A stretch of DNA of 64,000 nt, taken from NCBI RefSeq assembly GCF_015687155.1, contig NZ_JADPQF010000004.1, positions 1 to 64,000 on the forward strand, given 5' to 3'. The notes under the pieces are model-generated. The model did not search any database. It saw only the letters and a program-made list of their open reading frames with translations, and was not told where the DNA came from. The DNA is from Aliikangiella sp. G2MR2-5. GTDB taxonomy: Bacteria > Pseudomonadota > Gammaproteobacteria > Enterobacterales > Kangiellaceae. Position numbers and translations under genes: made by a program. Positions 1 to 8,235 of the stretch are shown here, piece after piece (position 1 is the first letter of the stretch; each line of letters starts with the position of its first letter).

Positions 1-12
1 GGGGTGTCCGGT

Positions 13-492
13 TTATTTGCTTACAGGAAGTCTAACTCCTGCGCTAGCGAAAACCTCATTCACTTCATTAAGTACAGTGTTTGTATGGTAAAAAAATCGT
101 GTCCATCCGTTAATATTTACATATGTTTTTCTACATTCGAAACATATATCAACTTTAACTAATCCATAGATCGACTTGTACTCTATTGAATGTCTTGATT
201 CAAAACAAGCTGCAATTCCATCTGGCTCACCAAATCCAGTGTTAAGAATTTTGATAATATTACTAGAAGGGCCAACCTTGCCTTTACTTAGAATAAATCC
301 TCGTTCATATTTTTCCAATTCAGATTTTTTTAACTCTAGATAAGGTCCTTTTGGGTGAACTTCCCATTCTCGCGCTATGGAATAAATACTGATTTCTTCT
401 GTTATTGCGTCAGGCAATTGGCTTGGCAGCTCCATATCTTGTGCAAAAAGTTGAGTCGAAAGAAGCGCTATGATTAATATAAATAGTCTCAT
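13..492 (-). CDS. Small exported protein of unknown function
   Basis: The protein has 159 residues and starts with a clear Sec signal peptide (residues 1-17, ending at LFAQ), so it should be periplasmic or secreted. The mature part has a CFESRH motif followed about 20 residues later by CFEC, a paired-cysteine arrangement that could form a disulfide or bind metal. I do not recognise a named family. It lies alone on the minus strand next to a decayed DUF6572 gene in what looks like accessory DNA. The frame is intact from ATG to stop, but the function is unknown. Confidence 0.7.
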   Translation of the reverse strand: MRLFILIIALLSTQLFAQDMELPSQLPDAITEEISIYSIAREWEVHPKGPYLELKKSELEKYERGFILSKGKVGPSSNIIKILNTGFGEPDGIAACFESRHSIEYKSIYGLVKVDICFECRKTYVNINGWTRFFYHTNTVLNEVNEVFASAGVRLPVSK

Positions 493-494
493 GT

Positions 495-566
495 TTCTTC
501 ATTGTCCTAACGCTTCGCTAAGAAACGCTATTGTTATCGGCGTCTTTTTTCAACGCCTTGCTAGTT
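495..566 (-). repeat. Possible attC-like recombination site (weak)
   Basis: On the minus strand this spacer starts with ATAAC just at the stop of the DUF6572 remnant and ends with CTTAGCGAAGCGTTA just before the next gene. Outer TAAC/GTTA ends and partly pairing arms resemble integron attC sites such as the Vibrio VCR, which begins TAACAA and ends GGCGTTA. A GGCGT...ACGCC hairpin lies inside, so a simple terminator for the upstream gene is the main alternative. No integrase is in the window. Low confidence. Confidence 0.22.
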
Positions 567-914
567 ATCATTATGCATTTCCCATGTAAATTTGAATCCT
601 GCCCCTTCTATTATCGGAGAAATCAAGTTTACAAATCTCATACCCTCTTCATTTGTTTTTTGCATGCAGTGAAGATGTATTCTAATTTCTTCGCCTTCGG
701 CCGAAGGATATTCTTCGAACAGCTGTCCCAACTATAAAAATGCTAGATAGGAATTTATCTTATCTTGAAGTATTCGGAGCTTGAAGTTTTTATCATCCCA
801 TTCCAAATGTTCGGACATCATTAGCACCACATATCCTTCTTTTATATTTTGGCTGATTATATCGACTTTGTTTGCTCGATCATCATGAATTCGTTCAACT
901 ACAGCTGATTGTAT
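561..914 (-). pseudogene. DUF6572-family gene broken by an in-frame UAG
   Basis: Reading the minus strand gives a continuous frame of 117 codons interrupted only by a TAG at 732-734. Upstream of the stop the frame contains GYVVLMMSEHLEWDD and ILQDKINSYLAF; downstream it resumes with GQLFEEYPSAEGEEIRI and IEGAGF. Together these match the small DUF6572 family (unknown function), in which an ESGQ-like segment normally bridges the two halves. The 5' end has no convincing start codon before a stop at 915-917, so the start is also decayed. Nonsense mutation in a once-functional gene is the simplest reading; a sequencing error is possible. Confidence 0.6.
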
Positions 915-1285
915 TCAGTAAATCTCATTTTAATTCAAACGGTAGTTTAGATTTCACTGAGTTATTTAAAGACATCCGATGGTTACTGAACTGCCTTTCT
1001 AAGTCAATATCGGATTAATATTACCTTACTGCATTTAATTCCTAACTCACTTTTGACATCCTTCGTTTTCAACAAGTTATAAGACTTAAGCGTCGTAAAT
1101 GCGAAAACATTGCAACATTCTTATTTTTACCGAAAAGAGCTATGTATACTGAATTAAAGTTATTCAAACTCCACTTGGGGAAAATACTATAAACGCAGTT
1201 CGTTATCGTACAACACAAATCTATACGCATGTACTCTATCGAAATCCTTCAGGAACATTGAGTCCACTCAATAAACTTTAGGCGT
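915..1285. other. Intergenic region with no recognised gene
   Basis: This AT-rich stretch separates the DUF6572 remnant from the terminator of the TIGR03545 operon. I see no open frame with protein-like composition, no repeat and no convincing promoter. Confidence 0.5.
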
Positions 1286-1356
1286 AAAAAGAAAAATAAA
1301 TAGCAGAGAAACAGCCTAGTCAAACGATTTTTAAATCATAAACTAATTCTCTGCTA
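1286..1356 (-). terminator. Rho-independent terminator of the TIGR03546-TIGR03545 operon
   Basis: A perfect 10-bp inverted repeat, TAGCAGAGAA at 1301-1310 and TTCTCTGCTA at 1347-1356, encloses a 36-nt loop that itself contains a GATTT/AAATC hairpin. On the minus strand it is followed by a T-rich run (TTTATTTTTCTTTTT), about 20 bp after the TIGR03545 stop codon. Confidence 0.65.
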
Positions 1357-1376
1357 AGCAAGAATAGGCCGAATGG

Positions 1377-3059
1377 CTAAATTTTAATTTTTCCTTTCAA
1401 CTGCTCCAACACATCATCATTGGCCTTTAACTTAGACTGCCACTCCTTAAACTGTGAACCAAAGTTTTGCAGCGATGAGAAATCACCAATTTTTTCTGAC
1501 AATGCCTCATTTACCTTCCCTTTGAGTCCCTCTGCTTTTTTCTTTAGCTGTTCGCCAACGGCTTGCTTGAAAAGGTTTTCAATACTGGATTTCAAACGAA
1601 TTTTGGGCTCGTTAATCGTTCCGGTCGCAGTTAATTCAAAATTGATTTTTGACTGACCGTTAATACTTTGTGCTAAAGACTTCTGCCATCCTCCAAGCGT
1701 TTCCGGAAAGGAAAGCTTCGGTGATGCTATCGCAAACTTGGCGCTCAGGTTAATTGACTCTAGAGTGATATTTCCTGTTAGCTCAGCGGAAAGCTCACCA
1801 GAATCAATAATCCAGTTTCCGTCAGTTGTCTGCATTAACTCCATAGACTCTAGAGGCCATTTAGCAACTTTTGAATCAATCGTTGTTTTCATTTTATTGG
1901 CTGACGGCCAATGGCTTTCAACATTAAAATTGGCACTACCTTTCCCACCAAAAGATAGATTTAATTTAGCTGGCTTGCCTGTCAACCAGGGCAGATATCC
2001 GAGATCAAACCCTTTTCCATCAATATTCCAGCCCTCATTACTGCCCCCCATAGTTACCTTTTTAACCAGAAATTCAGGAAAATTAATTTCATCTTTGAAA
2101 TAAACTTTCTGCCCCATCTGAACAACTGCTTTTTCTTTTTCCTCGGCACCGGCTGAAGAGGGTTCAAATGACTTAATCATATCCAAAGCCTGCATTACAT
2201 AGGGCGTATATTGAGGACCAATGTACTTGTCTACCAAACTTTCTACGCCGCTATCCAGTCCGACATTTTTCAAAATAGCATTCAAGTCATCTTTCGGTCC
2301 CTGCTTTATTGACTGATACTGTTTCGACAGAGAAGACTTATCACTTTTGAGCTTTCCGGATAATGAGCTAATGCGTTCTCGCTCCACATCAATGTCTCGC
2401 TTCAGTGCTTTCCATTCTTTTTTGTCTTTCAATAGATTTAACTTATTGTCTTTGGCTCGATCAGCCAGTCTTTTGTATTCAGCTTTTATTTTTTCAATTC
2501 TCTTGTCGAAGGCTTCCTTATCTAGATCCTTGTCCCACTGAGTTTCTATTTGTTCTTTGCTTTCTTTAAAAGCAGCGATACGTTTAAGAGTGATCAGATC
2601 AGCATCTTCAACCATCTTCTTAACATCAAAATTTGCAACATCAGGAACAACCAGCTCCACTACTTTATCGATAGCCTGAGAAGACTTTCGCCCTCCCGGT
2701 AATGCGCCACTTGTCTCTCTTTGAGTACCCGTTTTTAGTCCTGTTAAAGTTAACTCATCAATTACAACTTTCTTCCATAATAGCGCGCTACTATCAATTG
2801 CAAACTTGACTTCTTCCGACTCAAAGATGTTTGTCATCGGTTCTTCAGGATCGGCAGCTTGTAGCCCTTTAATCGAAACAGACAAAGGAAACAGGGCAAG
2901 GTCCACACTGGCAATTTCTACCCTGGCACCAAGAACTTCACTTCCACTCTGCTCAATACTAGAAGCAATAACTCTTGGCGCGAGAAAGTACCAGACCAGC
3001 GTAATCAGTAGTAGTAACACAGCAAAAGCAAGAACGCCCCACCATCGAATTATTTTCAT
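1377..3059 (-). CDS. TIGR03545 family inner-membrane-anchored protein
   Basis: This 560-residue protein has a single N-terminal membrane helix (about residues 8-30) followed by a large domain expected in the periplasm, with an AsmA-like start (membrane anchor, then short beta-rich segments such as VEIASVDLALFPLSVSIKGL). A highly charged Lys/Glu-rich coiled coil covers roughly residues 160-260, and a Lys-rich tail ends the protein. It matches the uncharacterised TIGR03545 family, which is usually encoded next to TIGR03546, as here (56 bp apart, same strand, TIGR03546 first). Function is unknown; AsmA-like proteins are linked to envelope lipid transport, but applying that here is inference. Confidence 0.8.
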   Translation of the reverse strand: MKIIRWWGVLAFAVLLLLITLVWYFLAPRVIASSIEQSGSEVLGARVEIASVDLALFPLSVSIKGLQAADPEEPMTNIFESEEVKFAIDSSALLWKKVVIDELTLTGLKTGTQRETSGALPGGRKSSQAIDKVVELVVPDVANFDVKKMVEDADLITLKRIAAFKESKEQIETQWDKDLDKEAFDKRIEKIKAEYKRLADRAKDNKLNLLKDKKEWKALKRDIDVERERISSLSGKLKSDKSSLSKQYQSIKQGPKDDLNAILKNVGLDSGVESLVDKYIGPQYTPYVMQALDMIKSFEPSSAGAEEKEKAVVQMGQKVYFKDEINFPEFLVKKVTMGGSNEGWNIDGKGFDLGYLPWLTGKPAKLNLSFGGKGSANFNVESHWPSANKMKTTIDSKVAKWPLESMELMQTTDGNWIIDSGELSAELTGNITLESINLSAKFAIASPKLSFPETLGGWQKSLAQSINGQSKINFELTATGTINEPKIRLKSSIENLFKQAVGEQLKKKAEGLKGKVNEALSEKIGDFSSLQNFGSQFKEWQSKLKANDDVLEQLKGKIKI

Positions 3060-3115
3060 TGTATTTTCCCTTTAGAAACCTTTAATTTTTATTCACAGAT
3101 AATCAACCAGAGGAA

Positions 3116-3616
3116 TCATTGTCCCTGATAAAGCTGCCATATTTTGGTCGCGCTTAGGAGTTTCACAATTCTTAACTTTTCAAGTTTTTTCATCCATGTG
3201 TCACGATACTTTACAACTAGAATTCGGCTTAGCGGATAGCCTAAAATCGCAACCACAATTGCAATCACTAAAGAGCCGATAACACCACTATAATAAAAGT
3301 TACTCCATCGGCCTATCACCGTATTGTAGAATGACTCCCAGGTAGTCAGTAATGCCGGTGCATGTAAAATACTCTCTCCCACACTTTCTGAAAGCGGCGA
3401 GATAGCCATACCTAATATCGTAAACAGCGGCCAGGCTACCAGAAAAATAGTAAGATTGACGCGGAAGAAAAGTACCAGAAACACTATCAGTAAATTATGT
3501 AATGACATTAAGGGGGTAAGTCCAACAATTGCAGACAGAGATATTGCTGCGGCAATTTGTCCCGGAGATTGTTCCGAATTAAGAACTTTTAACAGCTTTG
3601 CCAAAATTGTGAGCAT
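3116..3616 (-). CDS. TIGR03546 family membrane protein (DUF2062-like)
   Basis: The protein has 166 residues and three or four predicted membrane helices (about 30-55, 60-80 and 110-135). The N-terminal part, with a SPGQIAAAISLSAIVGLTPL stretch, resembles DUF2062/TIGR03546 membrane proteins. It is the first gene of a two-gene operon with TIGR03545, the conserved partner. No biochemical role is known for the pair. Confidence 0.8.
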   Translation of the reverse strand: MLTILAKLLKVLNSEQSPGQIAAAISLSAIVGLTPLMSLHNLLIVFLVLFFRVNLTIFLVAWPLFTILGMAISPLSESVGESILHAPALLTTWESFYNTVIGRWSNFYYSGVIGSLVIAIVVAILGYPLSRILVVKYRDTWMKKLEKLRIVKLLSATKIWQLYQGQ

Positions 3617-3766
3617 TTTTCATCCTTTAGAGTAGAGTTCACAAAACCTGTGAGTTCAAAGCGATAAAGTTTATTGTAGAAGGTTTAACGCTTTGATGTA
3701 AATCAGCCTCACAAATTTTTACCTTGTCATTCGACGAGTGAGCCGATAGGCTAGCAATTCAATTCA

Positions 3767-3794
3767 TTGAATAACAACAATTATACCGTATAGA
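3767..3794 (+). promoter_or_regulatory. Probable sigma70 promoter of the 2OG-Fe(II) oxygenase
   Basis: A TTGAAT -35 box (3767-3772) and a TATAGA -10 box (3789-3794) are separated by 16 bp and lie 16 bp upstream of the ATG at 3811, so the leader would be very short. Confidence 0.35.
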
Positions 3795-3810
3795 TTTTTG
3801 GGGTAGAGCA

Positions 3811-4524
3811 ATGCAAAACTTTATCATCGAATTTAAGCAGGCATTTACGCCTGAATACTGTAACTCGCTGATTGAGAAATTCGAGAAAAGCAAACACAAG
3901 CAAGAAGGTCGCACCGGCGCTGGTGTCGATAAATCGAAGAAGGATAGCGTCGATCTCTATATTTCAAAGCTCCCTGAGTGGCAGCAGGACTGCAACAACA
4001 TTGCCCAAACCATACTCAAAGCAACGGTTCAATATGCAAAAGTGTACCCTTTCATTCTGACTGGTGCTATTTCCCCAAGTATTCTCGACCCTAAAACCAA
4101 TAAGCCGCGTACCATTACCCATGAAGATGTGACACAAATGGGAGATGAGCAGGTTGAAAATCTGGTTAAAACCATTTATCGGCTGGATGATGTTAATTTA
4201 CAGCGCTACACCAAAGGCAAAGGCGGCTATCATCACTGGCACTCAGAGCATTATCCACACCCCAGCGATCAACAACAGAAATCACTGCATCGTGTACTAC
4301 TCTGGCTAATCTATCTGAATGATGTCGATAAAGGCGGGGAAACGGAGTTTTTCTACCAGCAAGCTAAAGTAAAACCCACTCAGGGTAGCTTAATCCTGGC
4401 GCCATGTACCTTCACCCACACTCATCGCGGCAGCATTCCTGAATCCAATGATAAATATGTACTTGCCTCCTGGCTGATGTATGCCAATGCAGGAGAGCTC
4501 TACGCGCCACCGCCCAAACACTAG
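3811..4524 (+). CDS. 2OG-Fe(II) oxygenase, prolyl-4-hydroxylase-like
   Basis: The 237-residue protein has the C-terminal double-stranded beta-helix core of iron/2-oxoglutarate oxygenases of the prolyl 4-hydroxylase type. Visible elements are the first iron-ligand region HHWHSEHY, the LNDVDKGGETEFF strand pair, the GSLILAP strand, the second histidine in FTHTHRG, and the KY pair near the 2OG-binding position. The acidic ligand of the usual HxD motif appears to be Glu (HSE). There is no signal peptide, so it should be cytosolic. The substrate is unknown; protein prolyl residues or small molecules are both possible. The gene is monocistronic. Confidence 0.8.
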   Translation: MQNFIIEFKQAFTPEYCNSLIEKFEKSKHKQEGRTGAGVDKSKKDSVDLYISKLPEWQQDCNNIAQTILKATVQYAKVYPFILTGAISPSILDPKTNKPRTITHEDVTQMGDEQVENLVKTIYRLDDVNLQRYTKGKGGYHHWHSEHYPHPSDQQQKSLHRVLLWLIYLNDVDKGGETEFFYQQAKVKPTQGSLILAPCTFTHTHRGSIPESNDKYVLASWLMYANAGELYAPPPKH

Positions 4525-4571
4525 TTTGGGTGAAAAAATGGTTAGATTATTTTTTAAAATCAAATAGTTAG

Positions 4572-4718
4572 TTGCTAGCCGAGTGGCTGACAGCAAACTT
4601 GACACGCAAACTTGAAATACCTGATTTACCCGCCGAGAAAGCCTTGAAAGGAAAAAGTTGCTTCGAAAAAGTTACGTCATTGAATCCTGAAGCGATCATC
4701 CAGTTATCGGATATTTAA
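4572..4718 (+). pseudogene. C-terminal fragment of an unidentified gene
   Basis: A 48-codon frame with no start codon and a TAG just upstream (4569-4571) reads like the tail of a real protein, with segments such as LTRKLEIPDLPAEKALKG and CFEKVTSLNPEAIIQLSDI before a TAA. I cannot name the parent family. It sits between the oxygenase gene and the candidate small RNA. It may equally be chance; the amino-acid composition is the only support. Confidence 0.3.
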
Positions 4719-4755
4719 TACCATTCAGTTTTAAAAAAACATCTATTAACAATTG

Positions 4756-4783
4756 TTTACATTTACCGCGATAAAAATATGAA
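4756..4783 (+). promoter_or_regulatory. Probable promoter of the candidate small RNA
   Basis: TTTACA (4756-4761), a 16-bp spacer and TATGAA (4778-4783) form a plausible sigma70 promoter. Transcription would begin near 4790, just before the structured segment. Confidence 0.35.
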
Positions 4784-4789
4784 ACTATA

Positions 4790-4925
4790 TGCCTGTTCGG
4801 CGCGTCTTATTATCAGACGCATCGCGCGTCTCCCGCGACCCCTCCTAACCAATGCGGGAATTTGGATCTGGTTTCCCCAAGCTAGATTCAATATAGGCCT
4901 CAAACAATGTTTGAGGCTTTTTTTT
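4790..4925 (+). ncRNA. Candidate small RNA with a CCUCCU-containing loop
   Basis: Between a plausible promoter and a strong terminator lies a structured segment of about 136 nt. Stem 1 is GCGTCT (4802-4807) with AGACGC (4815-4820). Stem 2 is TCCCGC (4831-4836) with GCGGGA (4854-4859), enclosing a 17-nt loop, GACCCCTCCTAACCAAT, that exposes CCUCCU, complementary to a Shine-Dalgarno sequence. The third hairpin is the terminator. C-rich anti-SD loops are a known feature of several trans-acting sRNAs, such as rhizobial CCUCCUCCC-motif RNAs. No known family is recognised. An alternative pairing of GGGAA (4856-4860) with TTCCC (4873-4877) is possible. An overlapping short frame from 4779 is Arg-rich and unconvincing. 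Confidence 0.45.
4897..4925 (+). terminator. Strong Rho-independent terminator
   Basis: GCCTCAAACA (4897-4906) and TGTTTGAGGC (4908-4917) form a near-perfect hairpin followed by eight T residues on the plus strand. The tail orientation means it ends a plus-strand transcript, not uvrD. Confidence 0.8.
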
Positions 4926-4950
4926 GTCATCCAGAACAGCCGGCTAGTCG

Positions 4951-7113
4951 CTAACAGGGCTTGAGCTTGGCATAGGACAGCATCAGGCGCTTCGACTCTC
5001 CGCTTTCAAAATTGATATGAGCCACAGTTCTGTCCCCTTCCCCTTCAAAGTTCAAAATAACACCAACGCCAAATTTTGCGTGCTCAACCATTTGACCTAA
5101 CACAAAGCCGGTGTCGTTAGCTGCGGCGTCGTTAATTGCCCTGGTCCTGGTTGAAACAGGCTGGCTGAAGGTAGCATTGAGTCTCACTTCTTCTTTTAGC
5201 TGTGCGGGAATTTCACGGATAAAACGAGAAACTGCAGGGTAGGTATCTTTTCCCCATAAGCGACGCTTTTCCGCATAGAGCAGGTAAAGTTTTTTCATCG
5301 CACGAGTAATACCAACGTAAGCCAGTCGCCGTTCTTCTTCCAACTTATCCGGCTCATCCATCGACATCATATGGGGAAATAGCTTTTCCTCCATTCCAGC
5401 GATAAAAACTAATGGGAATTCCAGCCCTTTGGCTGAATGAAGGGTCATCATCTGCACGCAATCTTCATACTGATCGGCCTGTGTATCGCCTGCTTCCAGT
5501 GAGGCATGCGCCAAAAATGCAGTCATCGGGCTAAGCTCCGGGTAGTCATCTACGTCAAACTCTCTCGCTGCAGATGCCAGCTCCGCAAGGTTCTCTTTTC
5601 GAGCTAGTGCTTTTTCGCCCTTTTCTTTCTCGTACATTGCCATCAAATTGGAGGCTTCGATCGTCATCTGAATCTGCTCACTCAGTGGCAATTCATGAAA
5701 CTCTTCATAACCGAACTTAATGAGATTAAGGAATTCAGCCAGCGCCAGGGTTGCTTTGGGTGATAATGCCTGCTCTTCTACCAGTTCCCAGGCTGCTTCC
5801 CATAAAGTAGACTGATTACCTCTGGCTAATTCTCGAATTTTCTCTACCGATTTAGCCCCAAGCCCTCTCGCAGGCGTATTAACTACCCGCTCAAACGCAG
5901 CATCATCCTGATGGTTATACATCAAGCGCAAATAGGCGAGCGTATCTTTAACTTCAGCTCGTTCGAAAAACTTAAGTCCGCCATAAATACGGTACGGAAT
6001 CTGTCGCTGAATGAGGAACTCTTCAATGACCCGCGATTGTGCGTTCGAACGGTACAATATAGCGCAATCACCATAAGCATTGCCCTGCTGATACCAGTCT
6101 TCGATTCGAGCAGCGATAAAGCGAGCTTCTTCCTGCTCATTAAAGGCAGCGTATAGCGAGATTGGCTCACCGTCATTGCCCTCAGTCCAAAGGTTTTTAC
6201 CCATTCGCTCCTGATTATTTTCAATAACCGCATTGGCGGCTTTTAGAATAGAGCCGGTAGAGCGATAGTTTTGTTCCAGCCGAATTGTTTTTGTCCCTGA
6301 AAATTCTCTTTCAAACCGCTGAATATTCTCTATCTTCGCACCACGCCAGCCATAAATAGACTGGTCGTCATCACCAACAATTGTGATATCACATTCATGC
6401 GCAGAAATTAACCGGATCCAGGCATACTGAATGCCATTGGTATCCTGAAACTCATCAACCAGCAGGTGCCGGAAACGTTCCTGATAATGTTCACGTAAAT
6501 GCTGATTGTCACGCAGCAGTTCGTAGGCTTTGAGCAAAAGCTCAGCGAAATCTACCAGTCCGCCTGTCTGGCAGGCTTGCTGATACTGGTAGTAAACCTT
6601 GCAATGAATATTGGTGAAAAGATCACCATTTGCCCGAATATCCTTAGGTCGTCTTCCTTCATCTTTTTGCTTGTTAATAAACCACTGTGCCTGCTTGGCT
6701 GGCCACTCGGACTCCTCCAGGCTCATGTCCTTCATTACTCGCTTAATGACCCTTAACTGATCATCGGAGTCGAGGATCTGAAAAGTTTCCGGTAAACCGG
6801 CATCACGGCAATGCGCACGCAAAAGTCGATGGGCAAGCCCATGGAAAGTACCAATCCACATGTTTGCCGCTGAGCGCCCCAACAAGCCTTCAACCCTCGA
6901 CTTCATTTCATGTGCCGCTTTGTTGGTAAAAGTTACCGCCATAATAGAGTGCGGGGACAGGTTTTGTGTCGCAATCAACCAGGCTATGCGATGAACTAGC
7001 ACACGGGTTTTTCCAGAGCCGGCGCCAGCCAAAACTAACAGAGCTGGTTCGCTTGCGCTAACAGCCTCTTTTTGTGCCTCGTTCAGGCCTTCCAGAATAG
7101 GTGTGACATCCAT
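4951..7113 (-). CDS. uvrD: DNA helicase II UvrD
   Basis: This 720-residue superfamily 1A 3'-5' DNA helicase has all the UvrD/Rep/PcrA motifs: Walker A AGAGSGKT (about residues 29-36), VTFTNKAA (Ia), DEFQDTN (Walker B, motif II), GDDDQSIYGWRGA (III), LEQNYRS (IV), MTLHSAKGLEFP (V) and EERRLAYVGITRA (VI). The C-terminal Tudor-like segment (GQMVEHAKFGVGVILNFEGE) is characteristic of UvrD, where it contacts RNA polymerase. UvrD acts in nucleotide excision repair (displacing UvrC and the oligonucleotide) and in methyl-directed mismatch repair. The length matches the E. coli protein, and the gene stands alone. Confidence 0.97.
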   Translation of the reverse strand: MDVTPILEGLNEAQKEAVSASEPALLVLAGAGSGKTRVLVHRIAWLIATQNLSPHSIMAVTFTNKAAHEMKSRVEGLLGRSAANMWIGTFHGLAHRLLRAHCRDAGLPETFQILDSDDQLRVIKRVMKDMSLEESEWPAKQAQWFINKQKDEGRRPKDIRANGDLFTNIHCKVYYQYQQACQTGGLVDFAELLLKAYELLRDNQHLREHYQERFRHLLVDEFQDTNGIQYAWIRLISAHECDITIVGDDDQSIYGWRGAKIENIQRFEREFSGTKTIRLEQNYRSTGSILKAANAVIENNQERMGKNLWTEGNDGEPISLYAAFNEQEEARFIAARIEDWYQQGNAYGDCAILYRSNAQSRVIEEFLIQRQIPYRIYGGLKFFERAEVKDTLAYLRLMYNHQDDAAFERVVNTPARGLGAKSVEKIRELARGNQSTLWEAAWELVEEQALSPKATLALAEFLNLIKFGYEEFHELPLSEQIQMTIEASNLMAMYEKEKGEKALARKENLAELASAAREFDVDDYPELSPMTAFLAHASLEAGDTQADQYEDCVQMMTLHSAKGLEFPLVFIAGMEEKLFPHMMSMDEPDKLEEERRLAYVGITRAMKKLYLLYAEKRRLWGKDTYPAVSRFIREIPAQLKEEVRLNATFSQPVSTRTRAINDAAANDTGFVLGQMVEHAKFGVGVILNFEGEGDRTVAHINFESGESKRLMLSYAKLKPC

Positions 7114-7343
7114 AAATTGATTCGGTATATTGAAAAGTCATCTGACCATTACTCAATCGGTAAAAAGCTTTATTCTTTAAAGCCTTTACTTATGACAATC
7201 GCATTGGTGAGATAACACTTTTTGGTAATTGTATGTTTTGACAAGCGGACTGCTTCAAGTTAAAACGATTAAAAAGCCGCTAATATCAATAACCCTGATA
7301 AACCAATTTTTTTAGAATCATAACAAACAAGAGCGAACAAAAA

Positions 7344-8183
7344 ATGAACAACTCTAGTAGACTCTGCCAATTAGTTGCTCTATTTTACCTGCTTTTAACT
7401 CTTTCGCCAGCAACCGCCAGCGAAAAGTTTATTCAAGATTTACAACTGGGATTTACCACTAAATCGGGCATGCCTCATTTGAGTAAGATACAGCCCCAAG
7501 CCAATCTAGATCAGGCCTATAGTATTCAACATGATTTCGTATTATCCCGAGAAGAGTCTGACGATATTGCCGGGTACAAAGCAGGACTAACTTCAAAGCC
7601 CGGACAAGAAAAATTCAAGGTGAAGGCCCCTTTATCGGGAGTGCTTTTTGTAAGTGGGCATAAAAAGGCAAATAAAGTAATCAGACTCTCCGACGCAGGC
7701 AAGCTAATGCTTGAAACGGAGATAGGTTATTTACTTTCTAAAGCAATCGCTCAACCGATAGAAAGTAATGCTCAACTAGAACTCTACATTGAAGCAATCG
7801 TTCCAGTGATCGAACTACCTGATCTTGCCTTTAAATCGCCGAAGGAAATCAAAGGGATCGACTTAGTCGCGGCTAACCTTGCTTCACACCAATTTATATT
7901 GGGCAAGAAATACGCTCTGAAAGAAATTGAAGCAATCAACGAAATTTCTACACAGCTGAAGTTAAATGGAGAAACAGTCATATCAGGAAAAGCAACCGAT
8001 GCTTCAGGAGATCAGTTGAGCGCCCTCCGTTGGTTGATTAACCATTTACTGGCTCAAGGTTATAAACTGGAAGCTGGAAACCTCCTCATTACCGGCGCTC
8101 TGGGTAAAATGATCCCCGCCCGTAGTGGAGATTATGTAGGAGACTTTGGAACTCTTGGCCAAATTAAATTCTCAATTGAATAG
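7344..8183 (+). CDS. Exported 2-keto-4-pentenoate hydratase-fold protein
   Basis: The 279-residue protein has a signal peptide (residues 1-25, cleaved near ATAS). The mature part resembles 2-keto-4-pentenoate hydratase / fumarylacetoacetate hydrolase-fold enzymes: AYSIQHDFV and DDIAGYKAGLTS near the start, a metal-site-like EAIVPVIELPD segment, and the ending LLITGALGKMIPARSGDYV, which parallels MhpD. MhpD-type enzymes are cytosolic and hydrate 2-hydroxypentadienoate in meta-cleavage of aromatics; an exported member is unusual and its substrate is unknown. The gene lies 52 bp upstream of an aldehyde dehydrogenase in the same direction, so the two may form an operon. Confidence 0.7.
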   Translation: MNNSSRLCQLVALFYLLLTLSPATASEKFIQDLQLGFTTKSGMPHLSKIQPQANLDQAYSIQHDFVLSREESDDIAGYKAGLTSKPGQEKFKVKAPLSGVLFVSGHKKANKVIRLSDAGKLMLETEIGYLLSKAIAQPIESNAQLELYIEAIVPVIELPDLAFKSPKEIKGIDLVAANLASHQFILGKKYALKEIEAINEISTQLKLNGETVISGKATDASGDQLSALRWLINHLLAQGYKLEAGNLLITGALGKMIPARSGDYVGDFGTLGQIKFSIE

Positions 8184-8235
8184 TTCCATCAAGAAATTCC
8201 TGATTTAACGATTATAGAAATAGACGAATACAATT

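Noticed and set aside
732-734. Pyrrolysine or other recoding of the UAG codon
   Set aside because: A single UAG in one decayed gene without start codon gives no reason to infer recoding, and two other frames carry UAA.
531-737. Plus-strand open frame of 68 codons
   Set aside because: It overlaps the DUF6572 remnant on the other strand, whose translation matches a protein family; the plus-strand frame has no such support.
4779-4964. Plus-strand open frame of 61 codons
   Set aside because: Arg-rich, runs through a strong terminator hairpin and over the uvrD stop; the structured RNA explains the region better.
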